Source: Bog-473 sp963781955 (GTDB lineage: Bacteria > Actinomycetota > Acidimicrobiia > Acidimicrobiales > RAAP-2). From it: 64,000 nucleotides of DNA. The DNA lies in contig CAWAHU010000001.1 in NCBI GenBank assembly GCA_963781955.1, positions 992,001 to 1,056,000 of the forward strand, in the 5' to 3' direction. The position numbers and the translations under genes are program-made. Below, one piece after another: positions 15,909 to 25,805 of the stretch (positions within the stretch are counted from its first letter, which is position 1; every line of letters starts with the position of its first letter). Under the pieces are notes generated by a model. It saw nothing but the letters and a program-made list of their open reading frames with translations. It ran no database searches and had not been told where the DNA came from.

Positions 15909-17622
15909 TTGTGAAATTCCGGTTCATGCTTGACAGCGTGGCTCCGGCACCTGCCTGTCACTTCCGGACGCGGCTCCGGCACCTAGGCGACACTGGCTCC
16001 GGTACCTGCTTGACACTTCGTGCCTGAGAGGGTCCACCGCGTGGCGGTTGCCACCTTCTTCGCTGTTGACGCAGTCGTCGACAGGTGCGAAGGAGGCCGA
16101 CCGTGTTGGTGGAGCTCAAGCTGGTGGAACAGCGCTATCGGGCGGTCATCGACGTCCTCGACGGAATGAGCGTGACCGACGTGGCACGCCGCAACGGAGT
16201 GAGTCGTCAGACGTTGCATACGTGGCTTCGTCGGTATGCCGAGGGCGGCATGGCCGCACTGGCCGACAAGAGCTCGAGGCCTGTGAGCTGCCCGCACCAG
16301 ATGGCCCCACTCATAGAGGCCAAGGTGGTCGAGCTGCGCCGAGCGCACCCGAGATGGGGACCACGAACGATTCGCACCCAGCTGGCCAAGGAGGGGTTCA
16401 GCCCGGTGCCTGGACGCTCCTCGATCTATCGCACCTTGGTTCGCCACCACCTCTTAGAGCCGACCCAGCGCAAGCGATCCCGTTCTGACTACAAGCGCTG
16501 GGAGCGCTCTCGCTCCATGGAGCTGTGGCAGATGGACATCGTCGGGCGGTTCCATCTCGCTGATGACACTGAGGTCAAGGTTGTCACCGGCGTCGACGAC
16601 CACTCACGCTTTTGCATCTGTGCCCGGGTGGTGGCCCGGGCGACGGCGAGGCCAGTGTGCGAGGCGTTGCAGTGGGCGCTGCGCACCCATGGGGTGCCCG
16701 ACCAGATCCTCACGGACAACGGCAAGGTCTTCACGGCCCGCTTCGGCCAAGGTCCCGGACCAGTCCTTTTCGACCGGATCTGCGCCAACAACGGCATCCG
16801 CCATCTCCTGACCGCTCCGTATTCACCGACAACGACGGGCAAAGTGGAGCGCTTCCACAAGACCATGCGCTCGGACTTCTTGGTCGATCACGACCGGGTG
16901 CATCCGAGCATCGAGGCGCTTCAGGGTGCTCTCGACGAATGGGTGGGCGAATACAACACGCAGCGCCCGCACCAGTCGCTGGGCGATCGACCACCCGCCG
17001 AACGCTTCGCCCTGGCCGCTGCGCATCGAGCAGCCGACCTCGAGATGCCGGAGGTTCCCGATGAGGTTCCACTCTCAGCGCGTCCGCCAGGGGTCAGCCG
17101 CTGGGTCGACCAGCGCGGTTCGATCGGCCTTGGGGGACTGCGCTATCGGGTAGGAGCGACCTTCGCCGGGGAGTCTGTCGAGGTCGTGGTCCGCTCAGGG
17201 CTCGTCGAGATCCTCCACGCCGGAGTCCTCGTGGCCACCCACGCCGAGCGACGGCGAGCGGACAAGGGGTCCGAGCCCCAACGCGCGGCAGCGTGCGGGC
17301 CGGTCGCGGCCGCCCACCTCGGGCATGAGCGTGACCCGCCGGGTCGATGGCGGCGGCACGGTCTCATTCGCCGGAGCTGGCTATCGGGTCGGGCGCAGCT
17401 GGGCCCGGCAGCTCGTCGAGGTGGCCATCGTGGCCGGCTCGGTCCAGATCTCGGCCCAGGGCAAGGTGATCAGGGTCCACGCCATCCGCCACGACCGCTC
17501 CAAGGAGCACGGAGCCTTCGCCACCCCTCAAGGTCGCCCCCGTAAGGCCCAGGTGGCCTGACGGGTTCGAGTGTCAAGCAGGTGCCGGAGCCAGACTGTC
17601 AAACGGGTACCGGGTCTTGACA
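15909..17622 (+). mobile_element. IS481-type insertion sequence
   Basis: The element interrupts the left att-flanking repeat. A 17-base sequence (TTGATTACTCGTGTTTG) stands on both sides (15,895 and 17,623), either a long target duplication or a pre-existing tandem, because the uninterrupted copy at 36.7 kb also has it nearly doubled. Subterminal repeats related to TGGCTCCGGCACCTGCTTGA occur three times in the left end (about 15,949, 15,976 and 16,000). An inverted copy lies at 17,571-17,594 and a diverged one ends in TTGACA at the right tip. Outer ends are approximate. Confidence 0.8.
16103..17561 (+). CDS. IS481-family transposase (frameshift near C-terminus)
   Basis: An N-terminal helix-turn-helix (VTDVARRNGVSRQTLHTWL) is followed by an rve/DDE core: first D in LWQMDIVGRF, second D in ILTDNGKVF, Glu in GKVERFHKTM, with YNTQRPHQSL after it. 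The GTG at 16,103 has AAGGAGG at proper spacing. A single-base shift at a GGGG run (about 17,265-17,272) separates the last ~95 codons, which continue in another frame (FAGAGYRVGRSW) to 17,561. The catalytic core is unaffected; the read-through frame would stop at 17,545. Confidence 0.88.
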
Positions 17623-17740
17623 TTGATTACTCGTGTTTGAACGCTGGTACTTCGGGTCTGAGCGCGTGGCCGGGCACTAGTCGGTGGCCGCCCCCGGCCA
17701 CGTCCGCGCTTGCCACAGTTGCATGCGCCCCTATCGGCAC
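17623..17740 (+). repeat. second part of the left att-flanking repeat
   Basis: About 90% identical to 36,746-36,873. It shares the blocks GGCCGGGCACTAGTCGG and TTGCCACAGTTGCATGCGCC. Similarity ends at GGCAC (17,740). The stretch from here to 17,909 holds nothing else that I can support. Confidence 0.8.
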
Positions 17741-17909
17741 CATAGGGATAGTCCTGCGAGCTAGTGCCCCGTCAGCCAACGTTTGAGGTATTCCCGAACG
17801 GCATATGGCGGCCACTGGATGACCCGGCGTTCGACTCAGCCCATCGCTTTCAGCGCGGTGCTCCGGCGTCAACCGGCAGACGGCGCTGCCAAAACTCGGT
17901 GCAGTCGGG

Positions 17910-18224
17910 CTACAGCAGCTTCAATCCCGGCTGGGTGGATTTCGTCAGTTCCTCGTTGACTCCGAAGTCGCGGGATACAAGGTCCATCACCGACTCATCT
18001 TTGAGGACTTCCGACCACAGCTCACCGGCAAGAAATGCCTCACACGCCTCGCGATCCTGCCACAGGTAAATGCCGCCATAAACGTTGTGATCGGCGTCGT
18101 CCAACCAGACCTTCGCCAGGAGGCCGGGCACGGCGGCCATCAACTCTGCGAACTCCCGGTTGGCTTCGATGAACTCGAGTTCGCTGATGTTGGCAGTCCG
18201 GTAGGTAACAACCTGAATATGCAT
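17910..18224 (-). CDS. YdhR-like putative monooxygenase
   Basis: 104 residues. The order of elements (MHIQVVTYRTANISELEF, then PGLLAKVWLDDADHNVYGGIYLW, then DREACEAFLAGELWSEV) matches the YdhR branch of the dimeric alpha/beta-barrel (ABM-like) superfamily. AGGGAGAGG lies about nine bases before the ATG. It is divergent from another ABM-type gene at 18,426. Substrate unknown; many such proteins act on quinones or similar aromatics or only bind small ligands. Confidence 0.8.
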   Translation of the reverse strand: MHIQVVTYRTANISELEFIEANREFAELMAAVPGLLAKVWLDDADHNVYGGIYLWQDREACEAFLAGELWSEVLKDESVMDLVSRDFGVNEELTKSTQPGLKLL

Positions 18225-18425
18225 GAGATCGGACCTCTCCCTGCAGCGCCAATGGGCGGCTATCGACCGTAACCCGGTCGTGTGCCGACGTCAACGGTGA
18301 CCATGATTTTGCGGCCGTCGCACTGTGGGCCTGAGAAACAACTGAGATCAATGGCTGTCGTCTCGAAGGTGTAGAAGACTTGCTTCTCGTCGCCACTCGG
18401 TTGACCCGCAGATGGGAGGGCGAGC

Positions 18426-18716
18426 ATGTATGCAGTTATCGGTCGGGTGAAGATCAAGCCAGGTCACTCTGACGAAACGCTTGCGATGATCGGCGACCAT
18501 GGAGAAGCGATGCTGCAGGGAATGACCGGATCAAATGGTGGCTACTGGGCACGAACCGTCGATGATCGGGATCTGATCCAGCATTCCTTTTGGCTGTTCG
18601 ATACCCAGGAGCACGCCCGGTCGGCAGAAGCGACCTTTAGCGCCCTGCGGGAGATGGCTGATGCACCGGCGGTCTTCGTCAGCGTGGACGTCTGCGAGGT
18701 CGTTGGCGAGGCGTAG
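18426..18716 (+). CDS. small ABM-domain-like protein
   Basis: 96 residues starting MYAVIGRVKIKPGHSDETLA, a typical opening of antibiotic-biosynthesis-monooxygenase-like folds; GGYWARTVDDRDLIQHSFW and FDTQEHARSAEATF follow the beta-alpha-beta pattern. The SD GGGAGG is in place. A GC hairpin with a UUCG loop lies 100 bases downstream. The gene is one of three small ABM-type genes within 1.4 kb. Role unknown. Confidence 0.72.
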   Translation: MYAVIGRVKIKPGHSDETLAMIGDHGEAMLQGMTGSNGGYWARTVDDRDLIQHSFWLFDTQEHARSAEATFSALREMADAPAVFVSVDVCEVVGEA

Positions 18717-18819
18717 GTCGGGAGCGGGCTCGAAGATCATCCTGCGAGGTGCCGATACCGAGCAGCGGCCGGGTTGCGCCTCTTCGCCGGGATTGGGCGT
18801 CACAAGGCCAACGTCTCGG

Positions 18820-18835
18820 CCCCGCTTCGGCGGGG
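18820..18835 (+). terminator. UUCG-loop hairpin
   Basis: CCCCGC-TTCG-GCGGGG forms a six-pair stem with a stable tetraloop followed by TCGTTT. It probably ends the transcript of the ABM gene at 18,426. Apart from it, 18,717-19,046 shows nothing I can support until the SD of the next gene. Confidence 0.55.
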
Positions 18836-19046
18836 TCGTTTCGCGTCAGGCCCAGCGCAGCTTCAGGTGAGGCTCAGGCCTGGTCCAGTTTGCAGACATA
18901 GAGTCCGCCTCAGAGACACGGCCGGCGCCTCCACAAATCTCTCGACGTCATCGGGGCGAGGCGCCGGGCGTGTCGCTTTCAGTGAACGCTGCACCCCGAT
19001 CCCACTCCCAGGGCCCCTGGCGTCGAAGCGTTACAAGGAGGAAGTG

Positions 19047-19343
19047 ATGTCGTTCATCCAGATCATGCAGTTGCAGACGTCCAAGATCGACGAGATCCGA
19101 GCGGCCGTCGACGAGTGGCAGAAGGCCACCAAGGGCAGGCGCACCGTAGGGCGGAGCGCGGTCTGCCAGGACCGGGACAACCCGGGCCGCTACGCGGTCG
19201 TTGTCTTCTTCGACTCCTACGAAGACGCCATGAAGAACTCGGCGCTTCCCGAGACAGACGCACTCTCGAAGAAGACGACGGCCCTGTCTGACGGCCCTCC
19301 CACATTCGTCAACCTCGACATCATCGAGGAACGCCTCGTATAA
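19047..19343 (+). CDS. small ABM/GYD-like protein
   Basis: 98 residues from the ATG at 19,047, which has AAGGAGGAA four bases ahead. MSFIQIMQLQTSKIDEIRAA, GRYAVVVFFDSYEDAMKNS and PPTFVNLDIIEERL fit a ferredoxin-like dimeric barrel. The frame is open upstream but that part is not protein-like. Function unknown. Confidence 0.75.
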   Translation: MSFIQIMQLQTSKIDEIRAAVDEWQKATKGRRTVGRSAVCQDRDNPGRYAVVVFFDSYEDAMKNSALPETDALSKKTTALSDGPPTFVNLDIIEERLV

Positions 19344-19363
19344 CCCGTTGACGCTCGGGGGGA

Positions 19364-20101
19364 TCATCCCCTAGCCATCGTGGGAACCGAGATGGAGGGG
19401 AGAAGCCCGCGAACGTCATCTTGGAGGCTGGCCCGAACCCTGTCGGCAATCTGATTGGGGCCACCTCCGAATCGCGCGGACCGTGCGAACCAGGTTCGGA
19501 AGTGCTCGTCGTCGACCCGGCTCGGGGCAACGATCTCCAGGGCTGCGGCCGTGTGTGACCATTCTTTGATGGTGGTCACGACCAGATCGACGCTCTCGGG
19601 AGGAACGCCCCAGGGGTAGTCGTCCTCCCGCACGTAATGGGCATAGGTGTTGAGCAGAACAAGGGCGCTCACCCGCTCTGGATGGGTGACCGAGAAGTGG
19701 ATCGCTCGCACTCCGTTTGAATCCTCGGCCACCAACGCGGGTCGGTCGAAGCCCACCGCGTCGAGCACAGCGGTGAGATCTGCGTCGAAGATCTCTCCCG
19801 GTTTGGAGTCCCTGGGGTCACCCTCCGATTCGCCCCAGCCTCTGTCGTCAAACCAGACGGTGCGGCTGAAGGTACCCAGCCGCTTACGAAGGCGAACGAA
19901 TCCGGGGTCCTCCGAGAGGAGATCGATCGGGTGAACGGGATTCAGGAACACGAGCTGGACAGGACCGCTGCCGCTGATCTGGTACGCGAGGTTGGTCCCA
20001 TCCCCTGACCTGGTGTAGTGGGTCTCGGGTGCGTCGGTCACCGCCGCATAGTTTGGCCAAACGCGACGGTCGGTGCTCAAAGATTGACCCGGGCCGTTCA
20101 T
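19364..20101 (-). pseudogene. alpha/beta hydrolase, C-terminus missing
   Basis: 245 residues from the ATG at 20,101. ETHYTRSGDGTNLAYQISG, WFDDRGWGESEGD and the nucleophile-elbow block LVAEDSNGVRAIHFSV resemble the hydrolase half of alpha/beta-hydrolase proteins often linked to adenylate-cyclase domains. The protein stops after LPSISVPTMARG, where the family normally goes on to the strand and loop carrying the catalytic His. The elbow is E-D-S-N-G rather than G-x-S-x-G. I read it as a truncated, probably inactive copy, though a non-catalytic binding role cannot be excluded. Confidence 0.7.
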
Positions 20102-20686
20102 AGGGTCGGTTACCAGGCCACCGTCACCAAATGTCGTATGGCGGAGGGGGTCAGGTGTCGCTTGTCGGTAGCGAGGAGCTGCTGTGTCGGCCCGGCCCCG
20201 TAGGAGCCGGTGACTTCGACGCTCACCAGGTCGACCGGCCGAAGCTTCGAGCCAGGTCAACTGGCTCTAATGACCAGAGACGATGGTCGGGAAGGGTGCC
20301 CATGCCACGCCCGGATCGCCATTTCCAGCAATGCGCCAGCCGCCTTAACCTGCCGCCCCGGTTCCCTCTCTACCAACCGCCGCGCTGGGCGGCAGGGACG
20401 GGGCGAGCGGCCGGCGCCCACCGGGAAACCGGGGGCCACACGGCGCGGGGCGGGGGGCAAGGGCTTGGCGGTGAGATGGGGTGTTCTCGTCCGCACAACA
20501 CAATGGAGGCAGTCGCGTTGGCGGCGGCAGTCCACTCGGTTCCCGAAAGTCTGCGCTGGTTCGGCGGTTAGGGCTCAGGCAGTGTCGCGAGAGCCATTGC
20601 AGTGGAGCATCAGAAACCTACGACCGCCGCACAACAGACGCTGCGACGACCGACTCTGATCAGTGAGGACCCAGACGCCCCTGGGC
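20102..20686. other. gene-free stretch
   Basis: Short frames occur on both strands but none has an SD with protein-like composition. No hairpin of note was found. It separates the truncated hydrolase from the potassium channel gene. Confidence 0.5.
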
Positions 20687-21796
20687 TCAGGGGCGGGCCG
20701 CAAACTCGGCAAGCGCCGCGAGCTGCTCGGCCGTACCAACGCTGATCAAGACGTCGCCCGCCTGGATTACGTCCTCGGGCGATGGGTTGGTGACGAAGAT
20801 GCCATCCGGGCGGCGGATCGCCAGCACTAGAGCCCCGGTGCGTTCGCGCAGCTGCGCCGAGCGCAGGGTGCTGCCCGACAGCGTCGATGCGGCCGAGACG
20901 GCCAACTCTTCTAATCGGAACTCGAGCGTGCCGTCGTGCATGACGACGTCGACGAAATCGACCACGAGGGGCTGGGTCACGAATGACGCCATACGGTCAC
21001 CGCCGAGGTGCTGAGGGTTCACCACCCGGTCGGCACCAGCGCGTAAGAGCTTCGGCTCCGAGGACTCATTGCGTGCCCGGGCGATGATCCGCAGATCAGG
21101 TCGCATCGATTTGGCGGCCACCGTCACATAGAGGTTGTCCGCGTCAGTGTCCAGGGCGGCCACCAGCGTGGCTGCCCGTTCGATGCCAGCTTGGAGAAGG
21201 GTCTCGTCGTCGGTGACGTCACCGTGCACCGACGTGTACGGCACCACACCGAGCCGTTCGAGATCACGATCGATCACCACGACCTGCCTACCGGCGCTCG
21301 CTAGGAACCGGGCTACCTCACGCCCGACCCGTCCCCAGCCGCATACGATCACGTGCCCAGACATCTTGGCGATGTCGTTCTCCATCTTGCGTCTCCTCAC
21401 GAGGTCTCGCATGTGGCCCTCGATGAGCACCTCCAGCACGGCCGAGAACGTATATAGCGCCGTACCAACGCCCACCAGGATCAGGAAGATGGTAAAGGTC
21501 TTGCTGCCCACCCCCAGCTCGCGAGGGGAAGTGAACCCCACCGTGGTGACGGTCGTGACGGTCTGGTAGACGGAATCGAGGAGGTCGAATCCGAGCAGCA
21601 GGTATCCCGTCGTGCCGACCACAAGCACGAGCGCCAGGGCCAAGAGGCCAATCCGCACCCTCCGAAATGGGTCACGCACCGGCTCATCATGCCTGACGCG
21701 CAGAGTGCGACCTAGCGAAACCCCGGAGTCACCTCCCCGCCCAGCGCTGTTGCGAACGGTACGCTGATCGCGGGAGAGCCGGGAAGCGGTCGGCAC
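20687..21796 (-). CDS. two-helix potassium channel with RCK (TrkA-N/TrkA-C) domains
   Basis: 369 residues. Helix 1 is around RIGLLALALVLVVGTTGYLLL and the pore loop is VYQTVTTVTTVGFTSP with a TVGF filter in place of TVGY. Helix 2 is around FTIFLILVGVGTALYTFSAV. From ~145 an RCK N-lobe has the nucleotide-binding GWGRVGREVA and the acidic VIDRD, followed by a TrkA-C domain (LRERTGALVLAIRRPDG). This is the MthK-like layout of a ligand-gated tetrameric K+ channel. The first ~45 residues are polar and the true start may lie inside them. Confidence 0.9.
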   Translation of the reverse strand: MPTASRLSRDQRTVRNSAGRGGDSGVSLGRTLRVRHDEPVRDPFRRVRIGLLALALVLVVGTTGYLLLGFDLLDSVYQTVTTVTTVGFTSPRELGVGSKTFTIFLILVGVGTALYTFSAVLEVLIEGHMRDLVRRRKMENDIAKMSGHVIVCGWGRVGREVARFLASAGRQVVVIDRDLERLGVVPYTSVHGDVTDDETLLQAGIERAATLVAALDTDADNLYVTVAAKSMRPDLRIIARARNESSEPKLLRAGADRVVNPQHLGGDRMASFVTQPLVVDFVDVVMHDGTLEFRLEELAVSAASTLSGSTLRSAQLRERTGALVLAIRRPDGIFVTNPSPEDVIQAGDVLISVGTAEQLAALAEFAARP

Positions 21797-21976
21797 GTCG
21801 AAGGTTCGCGCTTGAGCCAGAGCACACGTTCTTCTCGCAGTTCGGCAGCAGCCTCGGGGAGCTGTCTCGGCATATCGAGGCCCCTGAACTGATTCGCGGT
21901 TCTGAAGTTCGATCGCCGGTTGCCCGACCCGAGGCGCCCCGGTCTCGCACCTTGCCGCCGCTCAGATTGGACCGGC

Positions 21977-22408
21977 TCAGTCGTGGTAGTGCGCGTCGGC
22001 GTCGGCCAGGCGGTCGGCAAGCCGGTCGAGCATCTTGACGCCGATGCTCGGCGTGGTCATCAGCATCGATTTGAACTCACGGCGGTCGAGCACCAGCAAA
22101 TCCATTGGGGTCTCAGCGACGACATCGGCGGTCCGGATGCCTCCGTGAAGGAGGGCAAGCTCGCCGAAGTAGCCGCCGGTCGCAAACTGGTCCACTCGGC
22201 GCCTCCCCAGCAGGCAAGAGGCGACCCCGGAGAGCACCAGGAAGAACTCCTGACCGAACGCGCCCTTTGTGGTCAACATTGCCCCCTTCTCGACGCCTAC
22301 CGGTGTGCCGAGCTGAGCGATGGTGCGGATCTCGCTTTGCGAGCATCCGGAGAAGAGGGGCACGGCCTTGAGAAAGTCGATCTGCTGCTGTGGGATCCGA
22401 TGTCGCAT
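21977..22408 (-). CDS. cyclic-nucleotide-binding domain protein
   Basis: 143 residues from the ATG at 22,408 (SD GGAGGTG). A single cNMP-binding domain: FLKAVPLFSGCSQSEIRTIA, EFFLVLSGVASC, then GGYFGELALLHGGIRTADV, the phosphate-binding cassette with G-E-L-A and R-T-A. There is no DNA-binding domain, so it is not a Crp-type regulator. It is 180 bases upstream of the potassium channel on the same strand and could be a separate sensing subunit; that link is inference. Confidence 0.85.
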   Translation of the reverse strand: MRHRIPQQQIDFLKAVPLFSGCSQSEIRTIAQLGTPVGVEKGAMLTTKGAFGQEFFLVLSGVASCLLGRRRVDQFATGGYFGELALLHGGIRTADVVAETPMDLLVLDRREFKSMLMTTPSIGVKMLDRLADRLADADAHYHD

Positions 22409-22744
22409 GTGATCACCTCCGGTCAGTTTGAACTGCCCGGGAATATCCGCGGGAGCGTGCTGCCATGCAGCCACCCCCCAACACGAGATATATGGATCAA
22501 GATAACGGAGGTTGCAGTAAAAGACAATGGTCGATCAATGCTGGGTTCGAGGATCCCTCCTGAGCTGCACGATCATCCGACGCTCTCGGACACTATTCAG
22601 CGATATCTCATGTGGTTCTCATCTGGAACTCAGGATGGGCGTTTTAGGCCAACGACAAATCTCAGCTGGGTCTTCTGCAGGGTGGTGCCTATCCGCAAAC
22701 GCTGCGCAACCGAAAGCCGCCCTTATCGATCTTGCCGCTACGAG

Positions 22745-22822
22745 GCTACGCGGAGCCGCCCCCGAACTGCCGTAGCCCCGTCAGCCGGTCGAGGTGGACG
22801 GGGCAGGCCCACACCCGGAACA
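22745..22822 (-). pseudogene. fragment of a Trp/Cys-rich small protein family
   Basis: Reads VFRVWACPVHLDRLTGLRQF and stops. It matches the C-terminus of the intact small gene at 32,682-32,909 (RVWACPEHLKGLTGLRQF). No start or N-terminal part is seen. The surrounding 22,409-22,887 stretch contains nothing else that I can support. Confidence 0.55.
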
Positions 22823-22887
22823 CCCGGGGCGGAGGTGGGTGTGGGGGGCGGGGAGGGGGCCAGCTGTCCGGACCCAACGGTCCGCCT

Positions 22888-23070
22888 CTAGGCGACACGC
22901 CCGCCCGCACGAATCAGGTCGTGCATCGCCGACTCGACAAAGGCGATGGTGTCGGCCCTCATCTCGGGGGTCATTGAATGGTCGCACAGCGGCACAATCC
23001 GAAACAGCTCGTCCACGTAGCTGGCAGCGCACTGCCCCAGCGACCTGGCCGACTTCTTCTCATTGTCCAT
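22888..23070 (-). CDS. hypothetical small protein
   Basis: 60 residues starting MDNEKKSARSLGQCAASYVD, then FRIVPLCDHSMTPEMRADTI and a short amphipathic end. Composition is protein-like and codon use reasonable, but the SD is weak and no family is recognised. Confidence 0.4.
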   Translation of the reverse strand: MDNEKKSARSLGQCAASYVDELFRIVPLCDHSMTPEMRADTIAFVESAMHDLIRAGGRVA

Positions 23071-23200
23071 GACGCCATCTTGCGCCCGGCCGGGTGGCAG
23101 CCTCAAGGGCTATTCCGCAACGTTCACCCGCGGTTTATCCAGTCGTAACGGTGCCCGGGGCGGGAAGGCCTGGGGGTGCTTCGCAGGTGGGCGGCCTCCA

Positions 23201-23273
23201 CCGGCCCCCGAACTGCCGGAGCCCTGTCAGCCCCTCGAGGTGCTCGGGGCACGCCCTCACCCTGAACCAGCGG
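23201..23273 (-). pseudogene. second fragment of the Trp/Cys-rich family
   Basis: The minus strand reads RWFRVRACPEHLEGLTGLRQ without a start codon nearby. It is closer to the intact 32.7 kb gene than the copy at 22.75 kb. From here to 23,539 no gene is convincing; a 63-codon plus-strand frame at 23,321 is noted as doubtful. Confidence 0.55.
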
Positions 23274-23539
23274 TAACCCCTCGGTGAGTACCACCGCCCG
23301 GGGATCGGCCTTCAAAGCTCATGCTGGCTGCGGTCGACGGGCCTGCTGATGCCCAGAGCGTGGACGGCGCCAGCGGTGGCCGAGAACGCAACCTCACGAC
23401 GGTATTCATGCTGGCGGACCTCGCTGCTGCCGGCGTCGAGCTGCTCGCCGCGCATGGCATCGACGTCCGCGGTCAGCTCGGCTCGCCGTACTTGATGCCG
23501 GAGGACCTCTGATTCGTCACACGATTACCGGGCGAGGAT

Positions 23540-24526
23540 GTGGCTGAGGGTTGTGACCAAGGTCCCTTCAATGGGCAGAGCTGCGGCGGCACGATGATGG
23601 CTGCACGGCATCCCTACGTGGGAGTGCTCATGACTCGTAGCAGAGCGTTAGTTGGCCAACATACGGCTCTTCTGGATGGTCACGAATCAGTCGTCCAAAG
23701 GTTTAACGCCTGGGCGCTTCTTGCGTTCTTCGCCATCGCCTACCTGTTGAGTTGGGCCTGGGTGATCCCGCTGGCCGCAACTGGCCACACCGTCTTCCAG
23801 GGACGGGGATGGCCGAGCCATTTCCCTAGCTTGCTTGCCCCCATGCTGGCAGCCTTCGTTGTGACGACTTGGACGACCGGTCGATTTGGAGTCCGGGACC
23901 TGCTCAGAAGGATGAGCCGTTGGCAGATCGGATGGCGCTGGTGGCTCATTGCACTCAGTCCGCTCGCGTACCTGGGCTTGACCCTCGGGGTGGTAGCTGC
24001 GAGCGGAGGCACGTTGCCCCAGATCGCCGACTTCGCCCGATTCAGCGGGCTGCCATCAGGGCTTGGCGTGATCGGCGTGGCTCTCGTGATCTTGGTTGTC
24101 AACGGCTTCGGAGAAGAGACAGGTTGGCGTGGGTACGCGCTGCCGCAGCTTCAGAAGCGGTTCTCGCCCCTGACCTCGACCTTGATCTTGGCCGGTTGCT
24201 GGGCGGGTTGGCATATCCCCCAGTTCTTCGCCCTGCACTCCTACAAAGGGTTCTCCGCCGGGACCGGAGTCGGCTTCTTCTTCGGGCTGGCATGTGGCGC
24301 GGTCGTTCTAACCTGGCTGTACAACCGCACGGGTGGAAGCATTCTGGCGGTCGTTGTCTGGCACGGCATCTATAACGTCGTCGGTGGGACGAAGGCAGCT
24401 ACCGGTGGTTCGGGCGCGATCGCTGCAGCAGTCACCACGATGATCATCATCCAAGCACTCGTGCTCGTTGGGTTGGAGATTCGGGCGGGCCGCAACAGGA
24501 CTCGCTCGGTGCTGGGACCAGCATGA
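23540..24526 (+). CDS. CPBP-family intramembrane metalloprotease
   Basis: 328 residues if started at the GTG at 23,540; ATGs at 23,594 and 23,630 are equally possible because the first ~50 residues are not conserved-looking. Seven or eight hydrophobic segments follow. The CAAX/CPBP motif 1 is clear as EETGWRGYALPQL (~residue 191), motif 2 is the His-bearing AGCWAGWHIPQFF, and WHGIYNVVG gives the late histidine. These are Rce1/ABI-like membrane proteases. Bacterial examples include bacteriocin-immunity proteins, but no bacteriocin gene is near. Confidence 0.85.
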   Translation: MAEGCDQGPFNGQSCGGTMMAARHPYVGVLMTRSRALVGQHTALLDGHESVVQRFNAWALLAFFAIAYLLSWAWVIPLAATGHTVFQGRGWPSHFPSLLAPMLAAFVVTTWTTGRFGVRDLLRRMSRWQIGWRWWLIALSPLAYLGLTLGVVAASGGTLPQIADFARFSGLPSGLGVIGVALVILVVNGFGEETGWRGYALPQLQKRFSPLTSTLILAGCWAGWHIPQFFALHSYKGFSAGTGVGFFFGLACGAVVLTWLYNRTGGSILAVVVWHGIYNVVGGTKAATGGSGAIAAAVTTMIIIQALVLVGLEIRAGRNRTRSVLGPA

Positions 24527-24927
24527 CCGCACATCGAGCCAAGGGCCGTTTCTGAGCAACTAACCACTTGGTCAATCCCGTCCTTGTCCTCCTTGCTACG
24601 GAGTCCATTGGGTCGGCGCAAAGGGTGACACCTTGCGCAACGGTGACAAGGCTGTCTCCGAACGCCGGGACGGGGCGCGAAACGACCCCGCCGAAGTGGG
24701 CCGGAACGTCATAGGTCGCCGCTGGAAGTGAGTGCCTCAGAGCCGGCGTTCGGGGGCAGGTCACGTTGGGCGTCGGAGGGGCGTTTGGCTCACCTAGTAC
24801 GCCGGCACTCCTGAGGGGCCGACTACAGATCAGGGCGGCGGCCTGGCGGGACACCACGGGGCGTAGCTGGTATGTGGAGGCACTCTGAATCGTCTTCGCC
24901 TTCACGGAGTGTGTAGATTTCGGCGCC
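24527..24927. other. gene-free stretch with a palindromic unit
   Basis: No convincing gene. Around 24,669-24,700 the sequence GAAACGACCCCGCCGAAG resembles one arm of the GACCC/GGGTC hairpins seen elsewhere in the island (18.8, 25.25, 34.0 kb). Confidence 0.4.
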
Positions 24928-25167
24928 ATGGGTACTGAGATTGGACCTCGGGCGGTGTTGATCTCCCAGGCCGTGGGGGCGTCGACCGGCCCGACCGGAG
25001 CCATGTCGGCTCGTCTGATCGACACGTTCCGGTGGCACTACATCAGGTCCACCGATATGCGGGCTCTGTGTGGCCTGATGATCCCGCCCGGCGCCAGCGA
25101 GATTTCATGGGCTGACACTCCGGCCGATGAGCGGTGCCCGTGGTGTGTCGGGCGGCTGAAGGCCTGA
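24928..25167 (+). CDS. small Cys-motif (zinc-ribbon-like) protein
   Basis: 79 residues. The C-terminal half has MRALCGLMIPPGA and DTPADERCPWCVGRLK, giving Cys and CxxC positions that could hold a zinc. A related pattern (LTLCG, ETPEDRRCRMC) is present in the small protein at 33,112, so the two look like diverged relatives. No strong SD. Function unknown. Confidence 0.55.
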   Translation: MGTEIGPRAVLISQAVGASTGPTGAMSARLIDTFRWHYIRSTDMRALCGLMIPPGASEISWADTPADERCPWCVGRLKA

Positions 25168-25805
25168 AGGCGGACCGGATGGGGAGGGTCACCGGCCGGT
25201 GTCCGTTAACCGTCCGTGACCTCACAGGCGCGAGTGACGGTTAGGCGAAACCACCCCCGCCAAAGCGGGGCCGCTCGGTCTCCGGGTTCTGGTGGGTCAG
25301 GTCATTGCGTCCTCGCCCACATGACTCGCTCGTGTGCAAGATGGTCGGAGCATGGGAATGCCCGCGCCGAGACGAACGATGGCGTACGAGGCCGACTGCA
25401 CCGCTCCGGCGTCGCAGGCCTTGCCCGCCGACGCTCGTCACCCCCCCGCTGGTCGGTGGTCGGGCACAGGGTCACCGGGTTGCCGTCGAGCGGGCCGAGT
25501 CGAGAACTGTTCCGATGTCGAACCGACGACGGCTCCTTGTGAGCCATCTCAACTGCTCACTGGAGTTAGCACCGGACCCCCGCACTTCAAGACGGGTGTC
25601 ATGTACACGGCCGATTGGGCAGGCGGAAACGGCGAGAGGTCGACTCCAACCCGACGACGGGATACTCAGTACCTGCCGGTGTCGGCACTTTCCCAGATGG
25701 CCTGCGGGCAATCCGGGACGCAGGATCTGAGATGTGCCCCGATCTCAACGGCGCTAGCGTCCTGTGGACCGCCAACTGGCATGACGTACCAGTCGAGGGC
25801 TTGAG
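25168..25805. other. 638-bp stretch without a convincing gene
   Basis: A hairpin CCCCGC-CAAA-GCGGGG lies at 25,255-25,270. Frames on both strands (one overlapping the ATPase start by four bases) have no SD and no recognisable composition. Confidence 0.45.

Noticed and set aside
16024..16040. GAGGGTCCACCGC near the IS481 left end, as in the left tips of IS110 elements C and D
   Set aside because: Thirteen bases, unrelated element type and not at the tip; probably chance.
23321..23512. 63-codon plus-strand frame before the CPBP gene
   Set aside because: No SD or recognisable family; composition alone is not enough.
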